Below are positions 55,862-64,000 of a stretch of DNA of 64,000 bases, one piece after another. The position numbers and the translations under genes are program-made. Below the pieces are notes generated by a model that saw only the letters and a program-made list of their open reading frames with translations, was not told the origin of the DNA and made no database searches. Position 1 is the stretch's first letter, and each line of letters starts with the position of its first letter. Source of the DNA: Actinocorallia herbida (GTDB lineage Bacteria; Actinomycetota; Actinomycetes; Streptosporangiales; Streptosporangiaceae); the NCBI RefSeq assembly GCF_003751225.1, contig NZ_RJKE01000001.1, forward strand, positions 8,494,001 through 8,558,000, in the 5' to 3' direction.

Positions 55862-56523
55862 GGCTGGGTCCCCTCCTCGTTGTTCTCGGCGTCTGCGCCT
55901 TCGGTGGGCGCGCACACACTGCACTTCATGGACACGTGGCGTTCGTCACGGTGGGTCCAGCCATTACGGGCGAGCCTGCCGATGACGTCGATGAACAGCC
56001 GCCGCTCGACCTGCTTGATCTTCTCGTGCAGGGATTCCTCGTCGTCGTGCCAGCCGACCTTGACCGTCTCCTGGGCGATGATCGGCCCGGTGTCGACGCC
56101 CGCGTCGACGAAGTGCACGGTGCAGCCGGTGACCTTGACGCCGTAGGCCAGCGCGTCCCGGACCGCGTGCGCGCCGGGGAAGGCCGGGAGCAGCGCCGGG
56201 TGGGTGTTCACGACGGTGAAGCGGTCGAGGAACCGGGGCCCGAGGATCTTCATGAATCCGGCGGACACGACGAGGTCGGGTTCGTGCTCGGCGACCAGGG
56301 CCGTCAGGGCCTCGTCCCAGGCCGCACGGGAGGGGAAATCGCCCACCTGTGCGACGAATGTGGGGAGCCCCGCCCGTTCTGCCCGGTCGAGTCCGGCGAT
56401 ACCGGGACGATCAGCGCCCACGGCAACGACCTGCGCCCCATAAGCTGGGTCCGCGCACGCGTCGAGCAGCGCTTGGAGATTCGTCCCCGCTCCGGAGACG
56501 AGAACGACGAGCCGGGCGGTCAA
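55858..56523 (-). CDS. purN: Phosphoribosylglycinamide formyltransferase
   Basis: A 221-residue enzyme that formylates GAR with 10-formyl-THF. [16 protein letters not shown] binds phosphate, [13 protein letters not shown] is conserved, [20 protein letters not shown] holds the catalytic Asn-His, and [12 protein letters not shown] holds the catalytic Asp. Start TTG at 56523 with AGGAGAG upstream. The protein is longer than the usual 190-200 residues: the extra C-terminal tail contains a CSVC pair and a Glu-rich end. It is coupled to purH by a 4-bp overlap. Confidence 0.95.
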   Translation of the reverse strand: MTARLVVLVSGAGTNLQALLDACADPAYGAQVVAVGADRPGIAGLDRAERAGLPTFVAQVGDFPSRAAWDEALTALVAEHEPDLVVSAGFMKILGPRFLDRFTVVNTHPALLPAFPGAHAVRDALAYGVKVTGCTVHFVDAGVDTGPIIAQETVKVGWHDDEESLHEKIKQVERRLFIDVIGRLARNGWTHRDERHVSMKCSVCAPTEGADAENNEEGTQP

Positions 56524-56668
56524 CGGAACTCTCCTGACGGAAGAACGTTACAGGTCAGGGGGTTGCTCCCCCGGACCGCGGCGGATGCGTCCGCCGCGAA
56601 AACTCTATCTTCCGCCAGGAAGATCCCATGCAGCGGCCGGGACGCCGCGAGAACCCAGGAGGACTTCG

Positions 56669-57103
56669 GTGAACGAGCAGGGCCCCGCGACCGCGGAGAC
56701 CAAGAGCCGGGCGGGCCTGCGCACGCTCTGGCTGGGCCTCGGCGCCCTGATCCTCATGGTGTGGTTCCCGCCTGCGGGCTTCATCCTGGGCGTCGCGGCG
56801 GTCGTCGTCGCGGTCCGGACCCGTCGCGCGGCGAAGGGCACGAAGACCCCGGGGGTGATCGCGGGCGTGGTGATGGGCCTGATCGCGGTCCTGTTCTCGG
56901 CGTTCTCCCTGACGTTCAGCGCGTTCCTGTACCCGGAGCTGAGCGGTCTGGCCGAGTGCCAGCAGACCGTCAACACCGAGACCGACAAGCAGAACTGCAA
57001 GGACCTCTGGGTGCCGAAGATCGAGTCGAAGTTCGAGTCGGTGCTCCACCTGCCCGACGGCTTCCTCGAAAAGAACGACATCGATCTCGGGGCGTACTTC
57101 TGA
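56669..57103 (+). CDS. Small DUF4190-like membrane protein
   Basis: A 144-residue protein. After a polar N-terminus there are closely spaced hydrophobic helices (LWLGLGALILMVWFPPAGFILGVAAVVVAV and VIAGVVMGLIAVLFSAFSLTFSAFLY), then an extracytoplasmic tail with two Cys (ECQQ and QNCKDLW) that may form a disulfide. The helix hairpin resembles DUF4190-type proteins of actinomycetes. Function unknown. The GTG follows AGGAGG by six bases. It is divergent from purN and convergent with the DUF6350 gene. Confidence 0.7.
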   Translation: MNEQGPATAETKSRAGLRTLWLGLGALILMVWFPPAGFILGVAAVVVAVRTRRAAKGTKTPGVIAGVVMGLIAVLFSAFSLTFSAFLYPELSGLAECQQTVNTETDKQNCKDLWVPKIESKFESVLHLPDGFLEKNDIDLGAYF

Positions 57104-57136
57104 TCCCGTCGCGCTGATCCTGCGCCGCCGCGCCGG

Positions 57137-58711
57137 TCAGTCGCGGCGGCGCAGGATCGGCTCGGACTCCACGAAGGCGAAGGGGTCGTCATTGGGCGTC
57201 CGCCGGGGCTCGGGCTGGGGCGCCTGCGGGGCCTCGGGCGCGGGCGCGGCCTCCTCCGCCTCGTGGTCGTAGACGTACTCCGGTTCCGCCCTCTCCCGCC
57301 GGCTCCGGCCGTGGCTCCGGTCGCGCCGCCGCGAAGGGCGCTTCTCCCGGAACATCCACCAGTTGACGATCCAGGCCGCGCACGCCGCCGCGAGGCCCAC
57401 TTCCAGCGCGGTGAGCAGCCCGACCCGCCAGGCCGACGGCCCCATCGTGGCCATCCGCTCGTCGCCCAGGGGCCCGCCCGCCAGGGCCGCGAGCCCGGTC
57501 ATGACGGCCCCGGTGATCGCCCCCGACAGGAACCCCCACAGCGGCGCGGCCTCGTAGACGGTACTGGGGAAGGAACGCACGGTCAGCGCCCCGCCGACGA
57601 TCCCCGCGACGAACGGCGCGAGCAGCGCGAGCAGGGAGAGCGCGGGCGCGGGCCCCGGGTCGGGCAGCGCCGCCAGGGGCGGGAAGGTCGGCAGCGCGCC
57701 GAGGAACACGCCGGTGGGCGACACGGTCGTCCCCGCGCCGACGGCGAAGCCGGGGCCCACCGCGAAGGAGACGCCCCAGATGATCGCGTTCGGCAGGTAG
57801 AGCAGCTCGACGAGCAGGAGCAGAACACCGCCCAGCCGTCCGGGGGCGAGCATGGCGTACAGGTCGGCGGCTTCGCGGTGGTGGACGGCCAGGGACGCCC
57901 CGACGAGGATCGCGCCCGCCGCGATGAGCACCGCGAGCGCGCCGAGCACCCCGGTGAGGACCGAGCGGGGCCGTTCCGGCAGGAGCCGCAGCAGTGCCCC
58001 GACGCCGGAGCGGACCCGGCCGCGTGCGGCGGAGATCGCCCGCGCCGCGCCGAGCCCCCCGGCGAGGATCGCCAGCGTGAACGCGGCGAGGAACGCCTGC
58101 CAGGGCGACGGCTTCAGGTCGGGCATCTGGGCGATGAGCGCGAGCGCTACGGCGAAGGTCGCGTAGGGCGCGGCGAGGAGCAGCGCCACCTGGAGGACGC
58201 CGACGCGCTGGCGGTACCGGCTCTCGGCGGCGCGGATGATCCAGCCGCCGCTGCGGTACAGCAGGGCCGCGGGCAGGAGGGTGAGCCCGAGCGGGAGGAG
58301 CCCGACCCGGCCGACCTCGGCGTCGAATCCGGCGTGGTGGGCGACGAGCCAGAAGTTGACGGCGAGCCGGAAGACCCCGGGCAGGCCGTCGCCGAAGGCG
58401 CCCTCGTGCGCGGAGGTGGCCCATCCGGCGAGCGTCACCGTGGTGAGGATCACCAGGCCGAGCGCGACCGACCAGGCCGCCGCGACCATGCCCGTCACGG
58501 CGAGCGGACGGGCCGGGGGCGCGCTGCCGCGCGGCGGGGCGGGCCGGGACGGCCGAGGACGCGCGGGTGGCGCGGCCTCCGTGGCCGGCTCCGGGACGTC
58601 CGGGGCGGCGGTCTCCGCCGGGTCGTCCGTGCCGGAGTCCGGCAGGGGCGGCGCGGTCTCCCCGTCGCGGACGACGCGGAGCCTTCGTCCTGGCTGCTCG
58701 GCGTTGCTCAT
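57137..58711 (-). CDS. DUF6350/PerM-type multi-pass membrane protein
   Basis: A 524-residue protein. A Pro-rich disordered N-terminus (about 1-70) is followed by ten or so hydrophobic helices, then a basic and acidic C-terminal tail (EKRPSRRRDRSHGRSRRER and onward). LAVNFWLVAHHAGFDAEVGRVGLLPLGLTLLPAALLYRSG is a family hallmark. The position between sucCD and purN-purH is the same as for M. tuberculosis perM (Rv0955), a membrane protein linked to cell division and persistence. I infer orthology from position and topology. Confidence 0.75.
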   Translation of the reverse strand: MSNAEQPGRRLRVVRDGETAPPLPDSGTDDPAETAAPDVPEPATEAAPPARPRPSRPAPPRGSAPPARPLAVTGMVAAAWSVALGLVILTTVTLAGWATSAHEGAFGDGLPGVFRLAVNFWLVAHHAGFDAEVGRVGLLPLGLTLLPAALLYRSGGWIIRAAESRYRQRVGVLQVALLLAAPYATFAVALALIAQMPDLKPSPWQAFLAAFTLAILAGGLGAARAISAARGRVRSGVGALLRLLPERPRSVLTGVLGALAVLIAAGAILVGASLAVHHREAADLYAMLAPGRLGGVLLLLVELLYLPNAIIWGVSFAVGPGFAVGAGTTVSPTGVFLGALPTFPPLAALPDPGPAPALSLLALLAPFVAGIVGGALTVRSFPSTVYEAAPLWGFLSGAITGAVMTGLAALAGGPLGDERMATMGPSAWRVGLLTALEVGLAAACAAWIVNWWMFREKRPSRRRDRSHGRSRRERAEPEYVYDHEAEEAAPAPEAPQAPQPEPRRTPNDDPFAFVESEPILRRRD

Positions 58712-58802
58712 GGGTTCATGCTGGCAGCCCCGCCGGACGCCCGCGCCGCGCCGCCCCGGCGTGTCGCATGACCTACCGGGCGAAAACCAGAAAACCCAGA
58801 AA

Positions 58803-58837
58803 AACAGGCCGCCCCCCGGAACGGAGGACGGCCTGTT
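58803..58837 (-). terminator. Terminator of sucC-sucD
   Basis: AACAGGCCG and CGGCCTGTT form a 9-bp stem around a G+C-rich loop. On the minus strand the stem is followed by TTTTTC, a U-rich tract unusual for this genome. Confidence 0.75.
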
Positions 58838-58884
58838 CAGAACCTGACAGATCCGTCGAAACGGACCCGCCGAGCCGGTGAGGG

Positions 58885-59772
58885 CTACAGGTTCTTCATG
58901 ATCTCGCGCATCAGGCGGGCGGTCTCGCTGGGGGTCTTGCCGACGCGGACGCCGACCTTCTCCAGCGCGTCCTTCTTCGCCTGCGCGGTGCCCGCGGAGC
59001 CCGACACGATGGCGCCGGCGTGGCCCATGGTCTTGCCCTCGGGGGCGGTGAAGCCCGCGACGTAGCCGACGACGGGCTTGGTGATGTGCTCGCCGATGTA
59101 GGCGGCGGCCCGCTCTTCGGCGTCGCCGCCGATCTCGCCGATCATCACGATGGCGTCGGTCTCCGGGTCGTCCTGGAACGCCTGGAGCGCGTCGATGTGC
59201 GTGGTGCCGATGACGGGGTCGCCACCGATGCCGACGCAGGTCGAGAAGCCGAAGTCGCGCAGCTCGAACATCATCTGGTAGGTCAGCGTGCCCGACTTGG
59301 ACACGAGGCCGATCCGGCCAGCGGGGGTGATGTCCGCGGGGATGATGCCGGCGTTGGACTTGCCGGGCGAGGCGATGCCGGGGCAGTTCGGGCCGATGAT
59401 CCGGGTCTTGCCGCCCTTCTGGACGGCCAGCGCCCAGAACTCGGCGCTGTCCTGGACCGGGACGCCCTCGGTGATCACCACGGCGAGCGGGATCTCGGCC
59501 TCGATGGCCTCGACGACCGCGTCCTTGGTGAACTTCGGCGGCACGAAGACGACGGACACGTCGGAGCCGGTGGCCTTGATGGCCTCCTCGACGGTGCCGA
59601 AGACCGGCAGGTCCTTGCCCTCGAGCGTCACCGTGGTGCCGGCCTTGCGCGCGTTGACGCCGCCGACCACGTTGGCGCCGGAGCGGAGCATGCGCGCGGC
59701 GTGCTTCGAGCCCTCCGAGCCGGTGATGCCCTGAACGATGATCTTGCTGTTCTCAGTCAGCCAAATGGCCAT
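58885..59772 (-). CDS. sucD: Succinyl-CoA ligase, alpha subunit
   Basis: A 295-residue TCA-cycle subunit. It binds CoA with its N-terminal Rossmann domain ([19 protein letters not shown]) and carries the phosphorylated His in [28 protein letters not shown] and [11 protein letters not shown] are typical. Its ATG shares one base with the sucC stop (TAATG), so the heterodimer's subunits are co-translated. Confidence 0.97.
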   Translation of the reverse strand: MAIWLTENSKIIVQGITGSEGSKHAARMLRSGANVVGGVNARKAGTTVTLEGKDLPVFGTVEEAIKATGSDVSVVFVPPKFTKDAVVEAIEAEIPLAVVITEGVPVQDSAEFWALAVQKGGKTRIIGPNCPGIASPGKSNAGIIPADITPAGRIGLVSKSGTLTYQMMFELRDFGFSTCVGIGGDPVIGTTHIDALQAFQDDPETDAIVMIGEIGGDAEERAAAYIGEHITKPVVGYVAGFTAPEGKTMGHAGAIVSGSAGTAQAKKDALEKVGVRVGKTPSETARLMREIMKNL

Positions 59773-60956
59773 TACGCACCTACCGCAGCGAGTTCGGCGG
59801 CCCGGCGGGCCGCGTCGTCCATGGTCTCGACCTGCTCGACGCCCGCGAGCGCGGCGTCGTTGAGGATCTGTCGGCCGAGTTCGGCGTTGTTGCCGTCGAG
59901 GCGCACGACCAGCGGGCGGTCGACGGTCTCGCCGCGCGAGCCGAGCAGCTCGTAGGCGGCGACGATGCCGTTGGCGACCGCGTCACAGGCGGTGATGCCG
60001 CCGAAGACGTTGACGAAGATCGACTTCACCGACGGGTCGGAGAGGATGATCTCCAGGCCGGCGGCCATGACCTCGGCCGAGGCGCCGCCGCCGATGTCGA
60101 GGAAGTTGGCGGGCTTCGGCGAGCCCGGGAACTCCTCGCCCGCGTAGGCGACGACGTCGAGGGTCGACATGACCAGACCCGCGCCGTTGCCGATGATGCC
60201 GACGTTACCGTCGAGCTTCACGTAGTTGAGGTCCTTCTCCTTGGCCTTCGCCTCGAGCGGGTCGGCGGCGGCCTTGTCCTCGAGCTCGGCCTGACGCGGC
60301 TGGCGGAAGGAGGCGTTCTCGTCGAGCGAGACCTTGCCGTCCAGCGCCCGGACCTGGTCGTCGGCGGTGAGGATCAGCGGGTTGACCTCGACCAGCGTGG
60401 CGTCTTCCTTGGTGAAGACGGTCCACAGCTTGGCGATGATGTCCGCGGCGCCGTCGACGGCGACCTCGGGCAGCCGGCCGGCGACCGCGATCTCGCGGGC
60501 CTTGGCCGCGTCGACGCCCTCGAGGGCGTCGATCGCGATGAGGGCCAGCTTGTCGTGGGGGACGTCTTCGATCTCGACGCCGCCTTCGACGGTGCAGATC
60601 GACAGGTAGGTCCGGTTGGCGCGGTCGAGCAGGAAGGAGAAGTAGAACTCCTGCGCGATGGCGCTGCCTTCCTCGACCAGGACCTTGTGGACCGTGTGGC
60701 CCTTGATGTCCATGCCGAGGATCTGGGTGGCGAGGGCTTCGGCCTCGTCCGGGGTGTCGGCGAGCTTCACGCCGCCGGCCTTGCCACGACCACCGGTCTT
60801 GACCTGGGCCTTGATGACGACCTTCTTGCTGCCGGCCGCGAAGAGCTCGGTAGCGATCGCCTTGGCCTCTGCCGGGGTGTTGGCGACCTTGCCGGTGGGC
60901 ACCGGTACGCCGTACTCGGCGAAGAGTTCCTTCGCCTGATGTTCGAACAGGTCCAC
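59772..60956 (-). CDS. sucC: Succinyl-CoA ligase, beta subunit
   Basis: A 394-residue ATP-grasp subunit: [21 protein letters not shown] at the N-terminus, [19 protein letters not shown] (nucleotide site), [20 protein letters not shown] (metal site), and [14 protein letters not shown] plus [12 protein letters not shown] in the C-terminal domain. The GTG start follows AAGGA by seven bases and gives the canonical N-terminus. The upstream divergent region is 217 bp; TAGGCT at 61031-61036 (minus strand) is a possible -10. Confidence 0.97.
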   Translation of the reverse strand: MDLFEHQAKELFAEYGVPVPTGKVANTPAEAKAIATELFAAGSKKVVIKAQVKTGGRGKAGGVKLADTPDEAEALATQILGMDIKGHTVHKVLVEEGSAIAQEFYFSFLLDRANRTYLSICTVEGGVEIEDVPHDKLALIAIDALEGVDAAKAREIAVAGRLPEVAVDGAADIIAKLWTVFTKEDATLVEVNPLILTADDQVRALDGKVSLDENASFRQPRQAELEDKAAADPLEAKAKEKDLNYVKLDGNVGIIGNGAGLVMSTLDVVAYAGEEFPGSPKPANFLDIGGGASAEVMAAGLEIILSDPSVKSIFVNVFGGITACDAVANGIVAAYELLGSRGETVDRPLVVRLDGNNAELGRQILNDAALAGVEQVETMDDAARRAAELAAVGA

Positions 60957-61173
60957 GAGGACGTCCTTCTGCGGGATCGACGGGTGATGACCGCACGTGC
61001 GGTAATCACGGCGGTCCGCTCCGGCAGGCAAGCCTAGCCAACCGGCACCACAGCACCGGCCAGCGGGGTTGCTTACCGATGGGTAGACAGGGGAAAGAAA
61101 CCTCTAACTAACGATTTGGTGGCCTCTGATCTACTAGCTGCGGATTTACCGGTGAATTCAGGGGGACTGGCCG

Positions 61174-62586
61174 ATGTGGCGACGCCGGGCGCGGCTGACT
61201 GTGGCACTTATCACTTTGGCGGCGGTGGCCACGTGCAGCGCCCGCGATCCCCTTTCCGGCCCACCCGGATACGAGAGCCCCGGACTCGTCGGAGGCGGCG
61301 GCTGGCCTTACGCGCAGGCCGCCGTCAGTCCCGCGGACGCCGAGGGCGCCGCGTACATCCTGGACAGCTCCGTCCTGCGCCTCGCCGACGGCCGCGCGAT
61401 GCTCATCCCGCACGGCGAGTCCGAGGCGGTGACCGTGCCTATCACCGATCCGCGCGTCGGGGCGGCGGTCAAGGGCGACCGCGACTGGCTGCGTTCTGGA
61501 ACGGTCCCGGGCGGGTCGCTGGAGCACCGCGGGATGGCCGCGCGCGCCCTGCTCGACCTGCGGCTGCTGACGACCCCGACGGGCGCGTCCACCGCGTCCT
61601 GGTACGGCATGTGGAACTACGTGTGGCCGCGCGACGCCGCCTTCCACGCCGCGGCCTTCGCGGTGACGGGCCATCTGGACGAGGCCCGCTCGGTGCTCTC
61701 GTTCCTGGCCCGGGTGCAGGGCGGCGACGGGAGCTGGGACACCCGCTACCGGCCCGAGGGCAGCGCGGTGGACGACGGCCGCGCGATCCAGCTCGACGAG
61801 ATCGGCTGGGTGCTGTGGTCCACGTGGTTCACCGCACGCTTCGCCGACGACGGCGAGTCGACCGCGCCGTGGTCGATGGTGCAGGCGGCGGCCGACTGGA
61901 TCGCCGGGAATCTGGGCGCCGACGGGCTGCCCCCGGCGGGCTCCGACTACTTCGAGCGCAAGCCGTCGGCGGAGCAGGACCCGGACAGCCCGACGCTCGG
62001 GGTGTCCGCGCCGCTGCTCGTGGGACTGCGGTCGGCGACGGCGCTGGCCGCCGAGGGCGGGCACACCGGGGAGGCCGCGCGGTGGGGCGAGGCCGCGGGC
62101 GTCCTGGACGCGGCGATCCGGCGGGAGTACGGCCCGCACGGCTACCCGCGATCCCCCATCGACGGCGGCGACATGGACGCGTCCGTGACGTTCCTCGCAC
62201 CGCCGTTCGCGCCGTCGGACCTCGGCGTGGACTTCGCGCTCGGCCGGGCCGTCGAAAGGCTCGGGCTGGAGAACGGCGGCCTGCTCCCCGGGGAGAACTG
62301 GGCGGGCACCGCCACCACCGCCTGGACGCCGGAGGTCGCGATGTTCGCGCTCGCCGACGCCTCCTCCGGCCGGACGGTCCAGGCCGGGTCCTGGCTGGAC
62401 TGGCTCGCCGAGCACCGCACCTCCCTGGGCGTCCTGCCCGAGAAGGTCGACGACCAGCACCGCCCCGCCTCCGTCGCCCCACTCGGATGGACCGCCTCCC
62501 TCGTCGTCCTCGCCCTCCGCGCCCTCGCCGACCCCCTCCCCGTCCCCCCGGTATCCGGCACGACGGTCCATGAGGAAGCGGGATAA
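61174..62586 (+). CDS. Secreted GH15-like (alpha/alpha)6-barrel enzyme
   Basis: A 470-residue exported protein with a signal peptide to about residue 22. The Cys at LAAVATCSA has a Thr at -1, a poor lipobox, so lipidation is uncertain. The barrel contains WYGMWNYVWPRDAAFH, the substrate loop seen in GH15 glucoamylases and trehalases (usual YxYVWPRDA). RAIQLDEIGWVLW supplies a likely catalytic acid, and GVLPEKVD near the end is where the second catalytic Glu is found in GH15. It is shorter than full glucoamylases and lacks a starch-binding module. The glycan cleaved is unknown. It is divergent from sucC. Confidence 0.75.
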   Translation: MWRRRARLTVALITLAAVATCSARDPLSGPPGYESPGLVGGGGWPYAQAAVSPADAEGAAYILDSSVLRLADGRAMLIPHGESEAVTVPITDPRVGAAVKGDRDWLRSGTVPGGSLEHRGMAARALLDLRLLTTPTGASTASWYGMWNYVWPRDAAFHAAAFAVTGHLDEARSVLSFLARVQGGDGSWDTRYRPEGSAVDDGRAIQLDEIGWVLWSTWFTARFADDGESTAPWSMVQAAADWIAGNLGADGLPPAGSDYFERKPSAEQDPDSPTLGVSAPLLVGLRSATALAAEGGHTGEAARWGEAAGVLDAAIRREYGPHGYPRSPIDGGDMDASVTFLAPPFAPSDLGVDFALGRAVERLGLENGGLLPGENWAGTATTAWTPEVAMFALADASSGRTVQAGSWLDWLAEHRTSLGVLPEKVDDQHRPASVAPLGWTASLVVLALRALADPLPVPPVSGTTVHEEAG

Positions 62587-62612
62587 ATCGCATCCGGCCT
62601 GGCGCGCTCGGG

Positions 62613-64000
62613 TCAGGCGGCGCCCGGAGGGGCCGCGGTGCCGGCGGCGGCGAGGGCCTCGGTGATCTCCTGGTCGTCCGGGGCGAGCGTGTGGGCGCGG
62701 GCCAGGTCGGCGGCGGCCTCCGCGGAGCGGCCTGCGGCGCGGAGGGCGAGGGCGCGGTTGAACAGGAGGCCCGGCTCCTCGGCGAGGTCGACGGCGTGGC
62801 CCAGGTCGGCGATGGCGGCCTCGACCTCGCCGCGCGCGTAGGCGAGCATGCCGCGGCCGGCCCAGGCGACCGCGAGCGACGGGTCGGCGCGCACCGCCCC
62901 GTCGAAGGCCGCGCGGGCCCTGACGGGATCGCCCGCGGCCTGCTCGATCTGGCCGAGCGCGCACAGCAGGTAGGGGTTGCCGGGGTCCACCGCGAGGCCG
63001 CGGTCGACGTCGGCGCGGGCCCGGGGGTACTCCTCGGCCGCGGTGAGCAGCCCGGCCCGGTTGACCAGGGCGTCGATGAAATCGGGGTCGAGTTCCAGCG
63101 CGTAGTCCAGGTCGGCGAGCGCCCCCGCGTGGTCGCCGCGCGCGTAGCCGATCTCGGCGCAGTTGAAGTAGGCCTCGGCGAAGGGCGGCCCGACGCGCGC
63201 GGCGGTCCGGTAGTCGGCGAGCGCCGCGTCCTCCCGGCCGAGCCCGGCGAGGATGTTGCCGCGGTCGATGTAGTAGTCGGGGTAGCCGGGGTCGGCGGCG
63301 ATGACCGCGTCGAGGTCGGCCAGGGCCGCGTCCAGGTCGCCCGCCCGGACGCGCAACTGGGCGCGGTTGGCGCGCAGCACGAGCCGGTGGATGCGCTGGG
63401 CGCCGTCGGCCAGGTCGGCGTCGGCGAGCGCGATCGCCGCCTCGACCAGCTCCATGGCCTCGCCGGGCCTGCCGAGCCGCGACTTGATGAGCGCCTTGCC
63501 GTTCATGTCGAAGCCGAGCTTGACGGCCCGGTCGGCCTGCTCGGGCAGCAGCCCGCACAGCGCGATGCCGATGTTCACCCAGCCGAGCGCGGCCTCCAGG
63601 TCGCGGCGGGCCGGATCGTGGTGCCGGGTCAGCAGCATGGCGCTGGTGTAGGCCATGGTCGACTGCCTGGCCGGGTCGGTGGTGACCGAGCGGGCCATGC
63701 CGAGCACCTCCTCGGCCTCCTCTTCGCGTTCCAGCGCCCCGAGGCCGACGGCGACCGCGTGCACGATCGCCCACCAGTCGTCGCCGTCGGGTTCCGCGAC
63801 GGCGAGGCCGCGCCGTCCCAGCTCGACCACGGCGTGGTGGCAGCCGCGCTCCTGGCACCACTCGACGGCCGCGCGGATCGCCGCGGACCCGTCCGCCGGG
63901 CCGTCCCAGAACGGCGCGGGCGCGGACCCCGCGGCGGGATCGGGCAGGTCGCAGACGACGACGGTGAGGTCGGGCACACGCCGGACGAGCACGTCGACGA
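62613..64000 (-). CDS. TPR-repeat protein, 5' end cut by the window
   Basis: The frame is open to the right edge, with no stop beyond the first in-window GTG (63992). The visible N-terminus (VRRVPDLTVVVCDLP) looks internal. From about residue 200 on there are at least seven tetratricopeptide units with the W/L/G/Y/A/F/A/P pattern (for example YPDYYIDRGNILAGLGREDAALADY and the following units). It is a soluble scaffold probably binding partner proteins. A fused N-terminal domain beyond the window is possible. Convergent with the GH15-like gene, 26 bp apart. Confidence 0.7.
   Translation of the reverse strand, partial: VDVLVRRVPDLTVVVCDLPDPAAGSAPAPFWDGPADGSAAIRAAVEWCQERGCHHAVVELGRRGLAVAEPDGDDWWAIVHAVAVGLGALEREEEAEEVLGMARSVTTDPARQSTMAYTSAMLLTRHHDPARRDLEAALGWVNIGIALCGLLPEQADRAVKLGFDMNGKALIKSRLGRPGEAMELVEAAIALADADLADGAQRIHRLVLRANRAQLRVRAGDLDAALADLDAVIAADPGYPDYYIDRGNILAGLGREDAALADYRTAARVGPPFAEAYFNCAEIGYARGDHAGALADLDYALELDPDFIDALVNRAGLLTAAEEYPRARADVDRGLAVDPGNPYLLCALGQIEQAAGDPVRARAAFDGAVRADPSLAVAWAGRGMLAYARGEVEAAIADLGHAVDLAEEPGLLFNRALALRAAGRSAEAAADLARAHTLAPDDQEITEALAAAGTAAPPGAA

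Noticed and set aside
57263-58771. 502-codon plus-strand frame opposite the DUF6350 gene
   Set aside because: Extremely Arg/Glu-rich translation, antisense to a membrane protein with clear helices; not a gene.

Overview
The window is about 70% G+C. It has dense, often overlapping genes, many GTG starts and several typical actinobacterial families (DUF3017, DUF6350/PerM, SCO4848-type membrane protein, XRE regulator plus DUF397, TIGR03083-type mycothiol-linked protein). It is chromosomal DNA of a filamentous actinomycete. The gene set fits Streptosporangiales/Thermomonosporaceae, but that rank is an inference. No rRNA, tRNA, IS element, integrase, phage gene or CRISPR array was seen.

Layout. 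1-2.9 kb: the start of a gamma-glutamylcyclotransferase-like gene, an LpdA-type flavoprotein and two small envelope/secreted proteins. 3.0-11.4 kb: a nucleoside uptake and salvage locus, with a BMP-type lipoprotein, a double ABC ATPase and two permeases on the minus strand, divergent from cytidine deaminase, thymidine phosphorylase and adenosine deaminase. An almost identical 18-bp sequence lies in both promoter regions of this locus. 11.4-13.9 kb: a membrane-spanning pseudokinase with an extracellular carbohydrate-binding-like domain, preceded by a sequence resembling a DtxR/IdeR iron box. 13.9-21.6 kb: M20 amidohydrolase, YbdK-type ligase, and the B12-dependent methylmalonyl-CoA mutase set mutA-mutB-meaB. 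21.6-36 kb: D-Ala-D-Ala carboxypeptidase, YihY, glutamate decarboxylase, galE-galK, trpS, a 2H phosphoesterase, dnaE, a GH25 lysozyme and a related secreted protein, and an amidase.

37-46.4 kb looks accessory. It holds an SRPBCC gene remnant, a large membrane-anchored NACHT STAND NTPase, an XRE-DUF397 regulator pair divergent from two tiny overlapping genes, a MarR regulator with a long inverted repeat, an SDR-fold protein that has lost most of its catalytic tetrad, a sugar MFS transporter and a PfpI/DJ-1 protein. The XRE upstream region carries five perfectly phased 11-bp repeats.

46.5-64 kb returns to core metabolism: mdh, icd, DUF3017, an FHA-HTH protein, folD, an AlkZ-like protein, a rhodanese, a deletion scar holding remnants of an MFS transporter and an ArsR regulator, purN-purH, PerM/DUF6350 and sucC-sucD. 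After these come a secreted GH15-like enzyme and a TPR protein cut by the window edge. The sucCD-perM-purNH order resembles that of mycobacteria.

The strongest candidates for new biology are: (1) the helically phased repeats and the XRE/DUF397/small-protein module beside the NACHT protein; (2) the pseudokinase-CBM receptor with its iron-box-like upstream site; (3) the shared operator of the nucleoside locus; (4) the SDR pseudoenzyme.
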